Numbered from the stretch's first letter, positions 49,176 through 64,000 are shown. The stretch is DNA of 64,000 bases from Pelagibacterales bacterium SAG-MED39 (GCA_014653625.1 JACWEI010000001.1:1-64000); one strand, 5' to 3'. Numbers and translations: made by a program. Notes: generated from the sequence alone by a model not told the origin.

Positions 49176-50068
49176 TCTCTTCCAAAATTAGGTAAATTAA
49201 TATCTTGTTTTAATTTAATTATCTGAGATCTAACTTTTTTTGTTTGAACTAATTTTTTAATAATTGATTTATTGTTTTTGGAATTAATGTCTTTTTTAAA
49301 TTCATTTAAATTTTTTATAAATAAGTTTATAGCCTTTAAAACATTAGTTTTATTATCAAAAAAAATATCTCTCCACATTACCTCATTTGAGGCTGCGATT
49401 CTTGAAAAATCTCTTAAACCACCAGCACTAAATTTTATTAAATCATGTTTTTGCTTTTTCTCAAAAGTTTGAGCTGTTTTTACTAAATTGTAAGCTATGA
49501 GATGGGGCAAGTGACTTGTGATTGAAAAAATTTTATCATGTTTTGTGGGACTCATCAAAACTGTTTTGGATCCCATTTTTTTCCAGAAAGAGTCTACTAA
49601 CTTTAAATGTTTAAAGTTGGTTTTTTTATCTTTTACCAAAACGCACCATTTACCTTCAAACAAATCTTGTTTTCCATGTTCTGGTCCACTCACTTCAGAA
49701 CCAGCTATTGGATGGCTTGAAATCCAAGAAATATTTTTTTTTAAATTTTTATTAACTACTTTTAATGAATTTGATTTTGATGAACCAATGTCTGTAATAA
49801 TATGATTTTTAGTTAAAAATTTATTTAATTTTAAAATAATCTTTTTGTATTCACTCATCGGTGTGCAAAAAATAATCATATTGATCTCTGACATTATATC
49901 TTCAGGTTTTTTTGTAATGATACCTGGTAATTTTAATTTTTTAATTTTAGATAAATTTTTTTTTGATTTTTCAAAAATAAAAATTTTTTTTGCTAATTTC
50001 TTTTTTTTTATTCTTCTCAATAAAGATGAGCCTAGTAATCCACAGCCTATAATTAATATATTTTTCAT
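49172..50068 (-). CDS. tyrA: Prephenate/arogenate dehydrogenase
   Basis: NILIIGCGLLGSSLLRRI, SSHPIAGSEVSGPEHG, SAGGLRDFSRIAAS. Confidence 0.93.
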   Translation of the reverse strand: MKNILIIGCGLLGSSLLRRIKKKKLAKKIFIFEKSKKNLSKIKKLKLPGIITKKPEDIMSEINMIIFCTPMSEYKKIILKLNKFLTKNHIITDIGSSKSNSLKVVNKNLKKNISWISSHPIAGSEVSGPEHGKQDLFEGKWCVLVKDKKTNFKHLKLVDSFWKKMGSKTVLMSPTKHDKIFSITSHLPHLIAYNLVKTAQTFEKKQKHDLIKFSAGGLRDFSRIAASNEVMWRDIFFDNKTNVLKAINLFIKNLNEFKKDINSKNNKSIIKKLVQTKKVRSQIIKLKQDINLPNFGRD

Positions 50069-51150
50069 TTGCCAAATATTCTTTCTACACTTCTCATAAA
50101 TTTTAGGTTATCATTTCTTGAACCAATTGTTAATCTCAATCTATTTTTAATTTTATAACCATACTCTGTTGATCTTAAAATAATTCCTTTTGCTTTTAAC
50201 TTTTCATAGAAATTTTTAGCTTTGAATTTACAATTTGAGAAGTCTAATAGTAAAAAATTTGCACTAATTTCATTTGAGTAAATATTGTACTGATTTAAAA
50301 ATTTTTTTATTTTTGAAGCATATAATAAATTATGTTGTACAGACTGAGAGACAAATTTTGTATCTTTAAGAGATTCCACTGCAGCAAGTTGAGCAACTTC
50401 ATTAACGTTAAACGGAGGTTTTATTAAGTTTAAAGCATCAACAATTTTTCTAGGCCCATATCCCCAACCTATTCGTAAAGAAGCTAATCCATATATTTTT
50501 GAAAATGTTCTTAAAATGAAAACATTTTTTTTATTTCTAAATAAGTCTAGACCAGATTTATAATCTCGATTTTTCATATATTCAAAATAAGCATCGTCTA
50601 CAACGAGTAATATATTTTTTCTCAATTTCTTTCTTAGTTGCACAAGTTCAAATTTATTGAGATATGTGCCTGTTGGATTATTTGGGTTTGCTATAAAAAC
50701 TATTTTTGTTTTTTTTGTTACTTTTTTTAAAATCTCAGAAATAGATATTTTAAAATTTTTTTCTTTAGAAAAAACTACCTTTGCTCCCACTATCTTTGAA
50801 TAAATTCTATACATCAAAAAACTATATTGAGGGACTATGACCTCGTCATTTTGTTTAAGAAAAAGCTGACAGAGCATCTGAATTATCTCATCAGAGCCAG
50901 CTCCACAGATAATTTTATCTATATCACATTTAAATTTTTTGGATATTTGATCTCTTAACTTTTTTGATGTTCCATCTGGGTATCTAGAAAAGTTTGTATT
51001 TTTTTTTAAAATTACTTTTTTTGCTTTTGAACTAACACCTAAAGCAGATTCGTTAGCAGAGAGCTTAATGACCTTTTTTAATTTTTTTATAGTAGATTTG
51101 CCCGGTTCATAGGCTTCTATGTTGATTTTTTTAAATGATAGATTTGTCAT
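50065..51150 (-). CDS. hisC: Histidinol-phosphate aminotransferase
   Basis: KLSANESALG, VDDAYFEY, LRTFSKIYGLASLRIGWGYG. Confidence 0.93.
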   Translation of the reverse strand: MTNLSFKKINIEAYEPGKSTIKKLKKVIKLSANESALGVSSKAKKVILKKNTNFSRYPDGTSKKLRDQISKKFKCDIDKIICGAGSDEIIQMLCQLFLKQNDEVIVPQYSFLMYRIYSKIVGAKVVFSKEKNFKISISEILKKVTKKTKIVFIANPNNPTGTYLNKFELVQLRKKLRKNILLVVDDAYFEYMKNRDYKSGLDLFRNKKNVFILRTFSKIYGLASLRIGWGYGPRKIVDALNLIKPPFNVNEVAQLAAVESLKDTKFVSQSVQHNLLYASKIKKFLNQYNIYSNEISANFLLLDFSNCKFKAKNFYEKLKAKGIILRSTEYGYKIKNRLRLTIGSRNDNLKFMRSVERIFGK

Positions 51151-51257
51151 TTTTTTTAAATTTAAGCTCTTTATAAATAAAATAACAATTTTTTATATAG
51201 TATTAGTAAATTTATTTAAAAAAATTGACATACTAAATAACTTCTAGTACAAAATTT

Positions 51258-51309
51258 ATGCGCTGATTTAACTGAATTGCGAGCGCTTTAAAAAAACCGC
51301 TAAAAATGT
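51258..51309 (+). ncRNA. SAM-II riboswitch
   Basis: gcgctgatttaactgaattgcgagcgctttaaaaaaaccgctaaaaa; P1 GCGCT/AGCGC; strong resemblance to the SAM-II consensus; immediately upstream of metX. Confidence 0.9.
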
Positions 51310-51343
51310 TTTTTTTCTCACAATTCAATATTTGGCAATTATT

Positions 51344-52459
51344 ATGAATGTTAAAGAGAATATAAAAACACTTATTGTTAATAAGCCTCTAAAGCTTGAT
51401 TGCGGTCAAACTATTAATGAGTTTCCATTAGCATATGAAACCTATGGGTCACTTAATAAAGATAAGAATAATGCTATATTGGTTTTTCATGCATTAACAG
51501 GTGATCAATTTGTTACGGGAAAAAATCCTATTACAAATAAGGATGGTTGGTGGTCTTATGCAGTCGGTCCAAATAAATCAATTGATACAAATAAATACTT
51601 CGTAATTTGTGCCAATGTAATTGGAGGATGTATGGGCTCTTTTGGTCCTAGTCATAAAAACCCTAAAACAAACAAAACATATGGGACTGACTTTCCCATA
51701 ATTACAATCAACGATATAGTTAATGCTCAAGTTAATTTGCTAGATCATTTTGGAATTAGAAAACTTTTTTCTGTTGTTGGAGGTTCAATGGGTGGAATGC
51801 AAGTATTGCAGTTTGTAAGTAATTTTCCTGACAAAACGAAAACTGCTGTACCTATAGCTTGTACAGCAAGTCATTCGGCACAAAATATTGCTTTTAATGA
51901 ACTTGGTAGACAGGCAATCACTGCAGACCATAATTGGTCCAAAGGAGAATACTCCTCAAATAATACGATTCCTGATAAAGGTTTGGCTGTAGCAAGAATG
52001 GCTGCACATATAACTTACTTATCTAAAAAAGGTCTTCAAGAAAAGTTTGGAAGAAAACTTCAAGAAAGAGATGATCTTAAATTTGGCTTTGATGCTGATT
52101 TTCAAATAGAGAGTTATTTGAGATATCAAGGTTCAGTTTTTGTAGATAGATTTGATGCGAATAGTTATCTTTATATCACTCGTGCAATGGATTATTTTGA
52201 TTTAGCAAAACAATTTAAGGGTAATTTATCTAATGCTTTTATAAAAACTAATGCAAAATTTTTTGTTATATCTTTTACATCTGATTGGCTTTATCCAACA
52301 CAAGAAAATAAAGATATAGTAATTGCATTGAATGCTATTGGAGCAGATGTTGGCTTCGTTGAAATAGAGTCTGATAAAGGTCACGATTCATTTTTATTGG
52401 ATGTCCCAGATTTTTTAAGTGCTCTTAAAAATTTTTTAGATCAATCTTATAAAGAATAA
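51344..52459 (+). CDS. metX: Homoserine O-acetyltransferase (start refined to ATG)
   Basis: LVFHALTGDQ, SVVGGSMGGMQVLQ, DKGHDSFLLD; track start 51332 is TTG. Confidence 0.93.
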   Translation: MNVKENIKTLIVNKPLKLDCGQTINEFPLAYETYGSLNKDKNNAILVFHALTGDQFVTGKNPITNKDGWWSYAVGPNKSIDTNKYFVICANVIGGCMGSFGPSHKNPKTNKTYGTDFPIITINDIVNAQVNLLDHFGIRKLFSVVGGSMGGMQVLQFVSNFPDKTKTAVPIACTASHSAQNIAFNELGRQAITADHNWSKGEYSSNNTIPDKGLAVARMAAHITYLSKKGLQEKFGRKLQERDDLKFGFDADFQIESYLRYQGSVFVDRFDANSYLYITRAMDYFDLAKQFKGNLSNAFIKTNAKFFVISFTSDWLYPTQENKDIVIALNAIGADVGFVEIESDKGHDSFLLDVPDFLSALKNFLDQSYKE

Positions 52460-52462
52460 ATT

Positions 52463-53059
52463 ATGAAATTAGAGTTTAAAATTATTGCAGACTTATTGGA
52501 GGAAAATACTAGAGTCTTAGATGTTGGATGTGATGATGGAACTTTAATGGAGTTTCTGAAAAAAAATAAAAATATAGATATAAGAGGTATTGAGATTTCA
52601 AAAAAGAAAGTTCAAGTTTGTATTTCAAAAGGATTAACTGTACTTGAGGGTAATGCTGAATTTGACTTAAAACAATTTCCAGAAAATTCTTTTGATTATG
52701 TTGTATTAGGACAAACTTTACAGGCTTTTGTAAATCCGGAAATAGTTATTAAAGAACTTTTGAGGGTTGGAAAAAAAGCAATTGTAACTATTCCTAATTT
52801 TGGTCATTGGAAAGTAAGACTTAATCTATTGACAAAAGGAACTATGCCTGTCACAAAAACATTACCAAATGATTGGTATAACACACCAAACATTCATATG
52901 TGTACAATAAAAGATTTTGTAAAATTTTCTAAAACTATTAATTTTAAAATTTATAAATCTCTTGCACTAATGAATAAAAATGTTTCAAATATAAACAATT
53001 CTAACTTATCTTTTAAAAATTTATTTGCTGAGCTTGGTATTTTCTTAATAGAGAAATAA
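52463..53059 (+). CDS. metW: Methionine biosynthesis protein MetW
   Basis: VLDVGCDDGTLMEFL..VRLNLLTKGTMPVTKTLPNDWYNTPNIHMCTIKDF. Confidence 0.93.
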   Translation: MKLEFKIIADLLEENTRVLDVGCDDGTLMEFLKKNKNIDIRGIEISKKKVQVCISKGLTVLEGNAEFDLKQFPENSFDYVVLGQTLQAFVNPEIVIKELLRVGKKAIVTIPNFGHWKVRLNLLTKGTMPVTKTLPNDWYNTPNIHMCTIKDFVKFSKTINFKIYKSLALMNKNVSNINNSNLSFKNLFAELGIFLIEK

Positions 53060-53060
53060 T

Positions 53061-53780
53061 ATGAAAGTTGAAATAATCAAATGTCTACAAGATAACTACA
53101 GTTATATTATTCTTGATGAAAAAAATCAGATAGCATGTGTTATCGATCCAAGTGAAGCACAACCAATTATTAATTTTGTTGAAGAAAAAAAGATACAATT
53201 AAAGTACATTTTAAATACTCACCATCATTATGATCATATTGGTGGAAATGAAGAACTCAAAAAAAAATATAATTCTAAAATTGTTGGATTTAAAGAAGAT
53301 AGAAATCGCATTCCAGGAATTGACGAATTTGTAGAAAACAATCAAATTTGGAAAGCAGATAATTTTGAGGCAAAAATTTTTCATGTTCCAGGACATACTT
53401 CAGGACATATTGCTTATCATTTTTATAAAGAAAAAAAAATTTTCACTGGTGATACACTATTCTCTTTAGGTTGTGGTAGAATTTTTGAAGGAACATATGA
53501 GGAAATGTTTAATTCTTTAAATAAAATAAAAAATCTTTCAGACGATACAAAGATTTACTGTGGACACGAGTATACTTTACAAAATTCAAAATTTTGTATT
53601 TATCACGACTCAAAAAATTTAAATCTCAGAAAAAAAATTATTGAAATTAAAGAAAAGGTAAGAAAAGGTTTGCCAACTATTCCAAGTATTTTAAAAGATG
53701 AAATTAAGTGTAATATATTCCTAAAAGCAAAAGATTTAGAAAGCTTTTCAAAATTAAGAGATTTAAAGGATAATTTTTAA
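53061..53780 (+). CDS. gloB: Hydroxyacylglutathione hydrolase
   Basis: NTHHHYDHIGGN, HVPGHTSGHIAYH, FTGDTLFSLGCGRIFEG. Confidence 0.92.
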   Translation: MKVEIIKCLQDNYSYIILDEKNQIACVIDPSEAQPIINFVEEKKIQLKYILNTHHHYDHIGGNEELKKKYNSKIVGFKEDRNRIPGIDEFVENNQIWKADNFEAKIFHVPGHTSGHIAYHFYKEKKIFTGDTLFSLGCGRIFEGTYEEMFNSLNKIKNLSDDTKIYCGHEYTLQNSKFCIYHDSKNLNLRKKIIEIKEKVRKGLPTIPSILKDEIKCNIFLKAKDLESFSKLRDLKDNF

Positions 53781-53790
53781 GTTATAGAGC

Positions 53791-53818
53791 TTGACTAAAA
53801 TATCGCTGAGACTATATT
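53791..53818 (+). promoter_or_regulatory. Putative sigma70 promoter for rplU-rpmA
   Basis: ttgact - 16 bp - tatatt, about 27 bp upstream of the rplU start codon. Confidence 0.55.
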
Positions 53819-53844
53819 GCGGATACAAATTTTAACATTATTTT

Positions 53845-54243
53845 ATGTCATACGCAGTAATACAAACAGGTGGTAAGCAGTATAAGGTAAAATCTGGGGA
53901 GATTCTTAAGATTGAAAAATTACCAGATTCTAAAGTTGATACTAAAATAGAATTTAATGAAATCTTAGCTTATGGAGATAGTAAGATAATTGAAGTTGGA
54001 TCTCCAATTGTTCAAGGGGCAAAAGTTGAAGCTAATTTGATTAAAAATAGTAAAAATAGAACTGTTTTAATTTTTAAGAAAAGAAGAAGACAAAACTCAA
54101 GAAGAAAAAATGGACATAGACAGGAATATTCTATGATAAGAATCAATAAGATTTTTTCAAAAGATGGAAAAGTATTGTCTGAAGCAGAAAAAATTTCTAA
54201 GCCTTCAAAAAAAGAAGAGGCTAAAAAGGAAACAAGTAAGTAA
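53845..54243 (+). CDS. rplU: 50S ribosomal protein L21
   Basis: MSYAVIQTGGKQYKVKSGEILKIEKL; C-terminal Lys/Glu-rich extension. Confidence 0.95.
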   Translation: MSYAVIQTGGKQYKVKSGEILKIEKLPDSKVDTKIEFNEILAYGDSKIIEVGSPIVQGAKVEANLIKNSKNRTVLIFKKRRRQNSRRKNGHRQEYSMIRINKIFSKDGKVLSEAEKISKPSKKEEAKKETSK

Positions 54244-54256
54244 TTAGGAATAAGTT

Positions 54257-54511
54257 ATGGCAACAAAAAAAGCAGGTGGATCCTCTAGAAACGGACGAGA
54301 TAGTGCCGGTCGTAGATTAGGTGTAAAAAAATATGGTGGTGAAACAGTTATACCTGGAAATATAATTGTAAGACAAAGAGGAACCAAAATATTCCCTGGA
54401 GAAAATGTAGGAATGGGCAAAGATCACTCCATTTTTTCAGTAATAAAAGGTAAAGTAGTTTTTAAAAAAACTAAATCGGATAGAACTTTTGTTTCAGTAA
54501 AACCCAATTAA
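54257..54511 (+). CDS. rpmA: 50S ribosomal protein L27
   Basis: [29 protein letters not shown]. Confidence 0.97.
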   Translation: MATKKAGGSSRNGRDSAGRRLGVKKYGGETVIPGNIIVRQRGTKIFPGENVGMGKDHSIFSVIKGKVVFKKTKSDRTFVSVKPN

Positions 54512-54530
54512 TAGTACAACTTTAAACTAG

Positions 54531-56618
<2,088 letters not shown>

Positions 56619-56619
<1 letters not shown>

Positions 56620-57869
56620 TGAAAAATTTATTGATTAATATTGGTAAAAAATCAAAAAAAGCTTTTTCTAATCAAATAAATTCCAAGAAAAAGGACAGGA
56701 TTTTAAAGGATTATTACCTATTAATTGAAAAAAATAAAAAGTTAATTTTAAATGAGAATAAAAAAGATATTAAGAATGCGTTAAAAAAAAAGATTAAAGA
56801 TAATTTAATAAAAAGACTGATTTTAGATGATAAAAAAATATCAGATATCATTAATTCAATCAAAAAAATAATAAAATTAAAAGATCCAACAAATATTGTC
56901 CTTGAAAAATGGAAGAGACCAAATGGTTTAAATATCTCTAAAGTATCAATTCCAATAGGAGTTATTGGAATAATTTATGAAAGCAGGCCAAATGTTACAT
57001 CTGATGTCGCTTCTTTATGTTTTAAATCAGGTAATCCAGTAATTTTAAAAGGTGGGTCAGAGGCATTTTATTCAAATCTCATACTTTCAAAACTCTTTAG
57101 AAAGTCTTTAAAAAAAAATAAAGTTGACGAAAATTTTATTCAATTTATTGACATCAAAAAAAGAACTGTAGTCGATTTTCTTTTAACTAAAATGAGCAGA
57201 TTCATTGATGTAATTATTCCAAGAGGAGGAAAAGGTTTAGTTAAAAAAGTTCAAGATTTATCAACAGTTCCAACTATTGGTCATTTAGAAGGTATCTGTC
57301 ATTCTTATGTAGATAAAGATGCAAATCCTAAAATAGCTCAAAATGTTGTTTACAATGCAAAGTTAAGAAATACTGCAATTTGTGGTGCAACAGAAACAAT
57401 ATTATTACATAAACAAATTATAAAAAAAATTGGTAATTCAATTTTAAAAAGTTTAGAGGAGAGTGGATGTAAAATTATTGGAGACAGTAAAATAATGAAA
57501 TTCTACAAAGGAAACGTAAAAAAAGCTTCTGATAAAGATTGGTCTAGAGAATATTTATCCTCAGTTGTTTCAGTAAAATCAGTAAATAATTTAAATGAAG
57601 CAATAGCCCATATTAATAAATATGGAACTATGCACACTGACTCAATCATCACAGAGAATAAAAAATCTGCGAAAAAATTTTTAGATGAAACAAAAAGTTC
57701 CATTGCGATGCATAACACATCTACTCAATTTGCAGATGGAGGTGAATTTGGTTTTGGTGGAGAAGTTGGAATTTCAACAAATACTCTTCCACCGCGTGGA
57801 CCAGTTGGCTTAAATCAATTAGTTTCCTACAAGTATCAAATAACTAGCAAAGGAAAAATAAGGAAATAA
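56619..57869 (+). CDS. proA: Gamma-glutamyl phosphate reductase
   Basis: IPIGVIGIIYESRPNVTSDVASLCFKSGN; LRNTAICGATETIL. Confidence 0.95.
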
Positions 57870-57870
57870 T

Positions 57871-58392
57871 GTGAGCTTAAAGAAAAATAAAATTGGTATT
57901 CTTGGTGGAACTTTTGATCCTGCTCATAAAGGTCATTTAACAATATCTAAAGAAGCAGTAAAAAGATTTATGTTAAAAGAGGTAATTTGGGCAATTACAA
58001 AGAAAAATCCCTTTAAAAGAAAAAGTAATACAAATCTAAATACAAGAATAAAGAATTGTAAAAAAATTATTGGAAATAAAAGATATATAAAAGTTGGTTT
58101 TTATGAGGATATTATCAAATCAAATAGAACAATTAATTTGATTAATTTCTTTTGTAAAAAGAAAAAAAGTGAGATTTATTTTTTAATGGGGGCAGACAAT
58201 TTAATTAATTTTCATAAATGGCATAAGTGGAAAACTATTTCACAAAAATGTAATATTGTTGTCTTTGATCGTCATGGATATAAAAAAAAATCATTAAATT
58301 CGACTACATACAGAAGGCTAAATAAGAAAAATCTGAAATTTATAGAATTTAATAAGGTCAATATTTCTTCTTCTCAATTGAGAAAAATTTGA
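57871..58392 (+). CDS. nadD: Nicotinate-nucleotide adenylyltransferase (GTG start)
   Basis: GILGGTFDPAHKGHLTISKEA; FLMGADNLINFHKWHKWKTI. Confidence 0.92.
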   Translation: MSLKKNKIGILGGTFDPAHKGHLTISKEAVKRFMLKEVIWAITKKNPFKRKSNTNLNTRIKNCKKIIGNKRYIKVGFYEDIIKSNRTINLINFFCKKKKSEIYFLMGADNLINFHKWHKWKTISQKCNIVVFDRHGYKKKSLNSTTYRRLNKKNLKFIEFNKVNISSSQLRKI

Positions 58393-58409
58393 TAGTCTTA
58401 AATTAATTA

Positions 58410-58760
58410 ATGGATAAAATTTTTGATCTAAAACAAATAGTTATCAACACACTAGATACAAACAAAGCACAAGACATAGTAAGCATTGATCTTAAAGACA
58501 AAAGTTCTATGGCTGATTTTATGATAATTGCTAGTGGAACATCGTCTAGACATATACAATCTTTATCAGAGCAAGTTTTAGAAAAATTAAAAAATAGTGG
58601 AGTTAAAGACTCTAGGATAGAGGGCAAAGATAGCAGTGAATGGAAGTTGGTTGATGGTATTGACTTAATTGTTCATATATTTCATCCAGAAAAAAGGAAA
58701 TTTTATGAACTTGAAAAAATGTGGTCTGAATTAATACCTAAAGAAAAATTAATTATATGA
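58410..58760 (+). CDS. rsfS: Ribosome silencing factor RsfS
   Basis: DLKDKSSMADFMIIASGTSSRHIQSLSEQV..WKLVDGIDLIVHIFHPEKRKFYELEKMW. Confidence 0.94.
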   Translation: MDKIFDLKQIVINTLDTNKAQDIVSIDLKDKSSMADFMIIASGTSSRHIQSLSEQVLEKLKNSGVKDSRIEGKDSSEWKLVDGIDLIVHIFHPEKRKFYELEKMWSELIPKEKLII

Positions 58761-59893
58761 TTAATAAAATTTTAGCAGCACTATTATTGATTTGTACATT
58801 TTTTGTTTCCAAAGCTTACTCCTCTGAAAATAATATTTATAAAAAAATTGATTTATTCGGAGAGGTTCTTGAAAAAATAAATAAAGAATATGTGGATGAA
58901 ATAAATCAATCTGAAAGTATGGATTCTGCAATAAATGGTCTTCTTCAGTCATTAGATCCTTATTCAGCTTATATGTCCCCAGAAATTTTTAACGAAATGC
59001 AAACTGAAACTAGTGGTGAGTTTGGAGGATTAGGTATTGAAGTGGGTATGGAGTCTGGAGTTGTTAAAGTAATTTCCCCTATTGATGATACACCTGCATC
59101 CAAAGCAGGTATTAAGGCAGGAGATTACATTGTCAAAATAAACAATACACAAGTTCAAGGAAAATCTTTAAGCGAAGCGGTAGATTTGATGAGAGGTCCA
59201 GTTGGTTCTGGAATTGAATTGACTATAAGAAGACGAGGAGAAAAGAAAGCCCTAATTTTCAATATAGTAAGAGAAGTAATTCAAATTAAATCTGTCAAAG
59301 CAGATCTTTTAGAAAAAAATATTGGATATGTTAGATTAACGTCATTTAATGAAAATAGTGGTAAACAAATTGAAAGAGAAATAAAAAAATTAGAGAAAAA
59401 TGATTCTGTAAAATCATATATTCTAGATTTAAGAAACAATCCTGGTGGTTTACTTTCTCAAGCAATAAAAATTTCAGATTTTTTTTTAGATAACGGGGAA
59501 ATAGTATCTACCAAAAGTAGAAAAGCTTCTGAAAATAGAAAATGGTTTGCTAAGAAAGGTGACCTTACAAATGGTAAGAAGTTAATTGTGTTGATTAATT
59601 ATGGTTCAGCATCAGCCTCGGAAATTGTAGCTGGTGCTCTAAAAGATCATAAAAGAGCAATTTTATTAGGGGAAAATAGTTATGGAAAAGGTTCTGTTCA
59701 ATCAATAATTCCTCTAAAAAATAAGGGTGCAATAAGATTAACTGTTGCCAAATATTACTTACCCTCTGGAAAATCTATTTCTGAAGTTGGTGTATCACCT
59801 GATATAGAAATTGGTGAAGAGAACAAGGACTTTAAAATAAAAACTAAAACAGATAATCAATTAGATTACGCTATCAAACTTCTTAACGGTTAA
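58757..59893 (+). CDS. ctpA: S41 C-terminal processing peptidase
   Basis: PDZ domain; NYGSASASEIVAGALKDHKRAILLGENSYGKGSVQ. Confidence 0.94.
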   Translation: MINKILAALLLICTFFVSKAYSSENNIYKKIDLFGEVLEKINKEYVDEINQSESMDSAINGLLQSLDPYSAYMSPEIFNEMQTETSGEFGGLGIEVGMESGVVKVISPIDDTPASKAGIKAGDYIVKINNTQVQGKSLSEAVDLMRGPVGSGIELTIRRRGEKKALIFNIVREVIQIKSVKADLLEKNIGYVRLTSFNENSGKQIEREIKKLEKNDSVKSYILDLRNNPGGLLSQAIKISDFFLDNGEIVSTKSRKASENRKWFAKKGDLTNGKKLIVLINYGSASASEIVAGALKDHKRAILLGENSYGKGSVQSIIPLKNKGAIRLTVAKYYLPSGKSISEVGVSPDIEIGEENKDFKIKTKTDNQLDYAIKLLNG

Positions 59894-59894
59894 A

Positions 59895-60371
59895 ATGAGA
59901 GAAAAATTTAGAGATTTACCACTCAGAAGTGGTGTGGGGATAATTGTCTTAAATAAAGAAAATAAAATTTTTGTTGCTAAAAGAATTGATAATCCAAAAA
60001 ATTTTTGGCAAATGCCTCAGGGTGGTGTAGATGAAGGAGAAGATTTTTTGACTGCAGCCTATAGAGAATTAGAGGAAGAAACTAGTATCAAAAAAGTAGA
60101 AATGATTAAAGAAATTGATGGAACAATAACCTACGAACTTCCAGATCATTTATTGGGTATTATATGGAAAGGTAAGTATAGAGGACAAAAACAAAAATGG
60201 TTTTTAATGAGATTTTTAGGAGATGATGAAGAAATTAATATCAAAACAAATAAACCTGAGTTTTTAGAATGGAAGTGGATAGATTTGGATAGACTGACTG
60301 AGGTAGTAGTCGACTTCAAATTTCATGTTTATAAGGAACTTAAAGAAAAAATAAAAAAAATAATTAATTAA
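59895..60371 (+). CDS. rppH: RNA pyrophosphohydrolase (Nudix)
   Basis: FWQMPQGGVDEGEDFLTAAYRELEEET. Confidence 0.93.
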   Translation: MREKFRDLPLRSGVGIIVLNKENKIFVAKRIDNPKNFWQMPQGGVDEGEDFLTAAYRELEEETSIKKVEMIKEIDGTITYELPDHLLGIIWKGKYRGQKQKWFLMRFLGDDEEINIKTNKPEFLEWKWIDLDRLTEVVVDFKFHVYKELKEKIKKIIN

Positions 60372-60755
60372 GCGATTTCAATACTTCAATTTTTTGATCA
60401 ACTAAATACTTGGATTGGTCATTTATTTCAGGATTACTTGCTTCCTCTTCAGCTAACTTCAGTAAATCTTGCTGTTTAGATTTATCTAAATCTGTAAGAT
60501 TAAATATTGAGCTAGTTAGAATTGATAAATTATTATTTTTAAATTCAATAATGCCATCTTCAACATAGTAATTTTCATCACCAGATTTTGATAAAATTTT
60601 GATAACCCCGGGTTTTAAAAATGAAATAATAGAAATGTGATCTTTAAGTATCCCCATCTCACCTTCAAATGCAGGTACAACAACCTCGGAAACGTCTTCT
60701 TTAACTAAAAAAGATTTTTCTGGATTTACTATTTCAATTTTAAACTCGTCACTCA

Positions 60756-60756
<1 letters not shown>
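60364..60756 (-). CDS. atpC: ATP synthase epsilon subunit
   Basis: KIEIVNPEKSFL..VVVPAFEGEMGILKDHISIISFLKPGVI. Confidence 0.92.
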
Positions 60757-63052
<2,296 letters not shown>

Positions 63053-63058
63053 AAGTAA

Positions 63059-64000
63059 TTAATTCTTAAAATTTACTTTTAATTGAGTAATTACTTCAAC
63101 AAGCAATCTCTCTTTATCATCTTCAAGTTTTCCTGAACTTAAAATTGAGTCAATAATTTCAGGTTTATCTGATTTACATTTCTTAATTATTTGATTTTCA
63201 AACTCAGCAATATCTTTTGACTCTATATCATCCAAATACCCTTTCACCCCACAAAAAACTGATATAACTTGTTCAGCTACTGTCATTGGAGAATATTGTT
63301 TTTGTTTAAGAAGCTCTGTTAACTTAGAGCCTCTGTTTAAAAGTTGTTGAGTTGATGCGTCTAAATCAGAGCCAAATTGAGCAAAAGCAGCCATCTCTCT
63401 GTATTGAGCAAGTTCTAATTTCATTGATCCTGAAACCTTTTTCATAGCTTTAGTCTGAGCTGAGGACCCAACTCTTGAAACTGATAGTCCAACGTTAATT
63501 GCTGGTCTTATACCTTGATTGAAAAGTTCAGTTTCTAAAAAAATTTGACCATCTGTAATTGAAATTACGTTGGTTGGAATAAATGCAGATACATCACCAC
63601 CTTGTGTTTCAATAATTGGAAGTGCTGTTAAGGAACCTCCACCATGTTCATCACTTAATTTAGCGGCTCTTTCAAGTAATCTACTATGTAAATAAAAAAC
63701 ATCTCCTGGGTATGCTTCTCGACCTGGAGGTCTTCTTAAAAGTAGAGACATTTGTCTATAAGCAACTGCCTGTTTTGATAAATCATCGTAAATAATTAAT
63801 GCATGCATACCATTATCTCTAAAATATTCACCCATTGTACAGCCAGTGTAAGGGGCTAAAAACTGAAGTGGCGCAGAGTCTGAGGCGGTAGCTGCAACGA
63901 TAGTTGTATATTCCATTGCGCCAGCTTCTTCTAAGGTTTTTTGAATTTGTCTTACAGTTGATCTTTTTTGACCAATCGCAACATAAACACAGTAAAGTTT
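63059..64000 (-). CDS. atpA: ATP synthase alpha subunit, truncated by window edge
   Basis: Frame stays open from 63916 to the edge ([53 protein letters not shown]). Confidence 0.97.
   Translation of the reverse strand, partial: KLYCVYVAIGQKRSTVRQIQKTLEEAGAMEYTTIVAATASDSAPLQFLAPYTGCTMGEYFRDNGMHALIIYDDLSKQAVAYRQMSLLLRRPPGREAYPGDVFYLHSRLLERAAKLSDEHGGGSLTALPIIETQGGDVSAFIPTNVISITDGQIFLETELFNQGIRPAINVGLSVSRVGSSAQTKAMKKVSGSMKLELAQYREMAAFAQFGSDLDASTQQLLNRGSKLTELLKQKQYSPMTVAEQVISVFCGVKGYLDDIESKDIAEFENQIIKKCKSDKPEIIDSILSSGKLEDDKERLLVEVITQLKVNFKN

Noticed and set aside
49272-50099. Series of plus-strand ORFs opposite tyrA
   Set aside because: Antisense, Phe/Leu-rich translations of an AT-rich coding strand.

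Overview
AT-rich, gene-dense bacterial chromosome segment that looks like a streamlined marine alphaproteobacterium (SAR11/Pelagibacterales-like). This is an inference from gene content, synteny and base composition, not a database match. It contains about 59 intact or edge-truncated CDSs and no tRNA, rRNA, CRISPR, prophage or IS element that I could recognise. Landmarks in order: groEL 3' half; RhlE-type helicase; typA; tldD/pmbA; cfa; oligopeptidase B; ibpA; purine permease plus phosphoribosyltransferase; RND efflux pair; gpmA; murU-amgK-tsaE-ahcY-chvG-chvI; polA; bioY; regA; a polyamine module (ODC, deoxyhypusine-synthase-like protein, ureohydrolase); rpmB; pyrD; class I lysS; trkH; ampG-like; NlpC/P60; tyrA-hisC; SAM-II riboswitch-metX-metW-gloB; rplU-rpmA-obgE-proB-proA-nadD-rsfS-ctpA-rppH; atpCDGA (truncated). 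The first ~409 bp is a fold-back: an inverted groEL fragment with a perfect 64-bp inverted repeat, most likely an amplification or assembly chimera. I found no defence island or clearly novel system. The best leads are the SAM-II riboswitch upstream of metX, the DHS-like polyamine cassette, a Tim14/Pam18-like membrane J-protein, an RND adaptor that appears to lack its helical hairpin, a triplicated FKxKKKF repeat in the helicase tail, a Lys-rich coiled-coil orphan, and a candidate switching hairpin in the ibpA leader.
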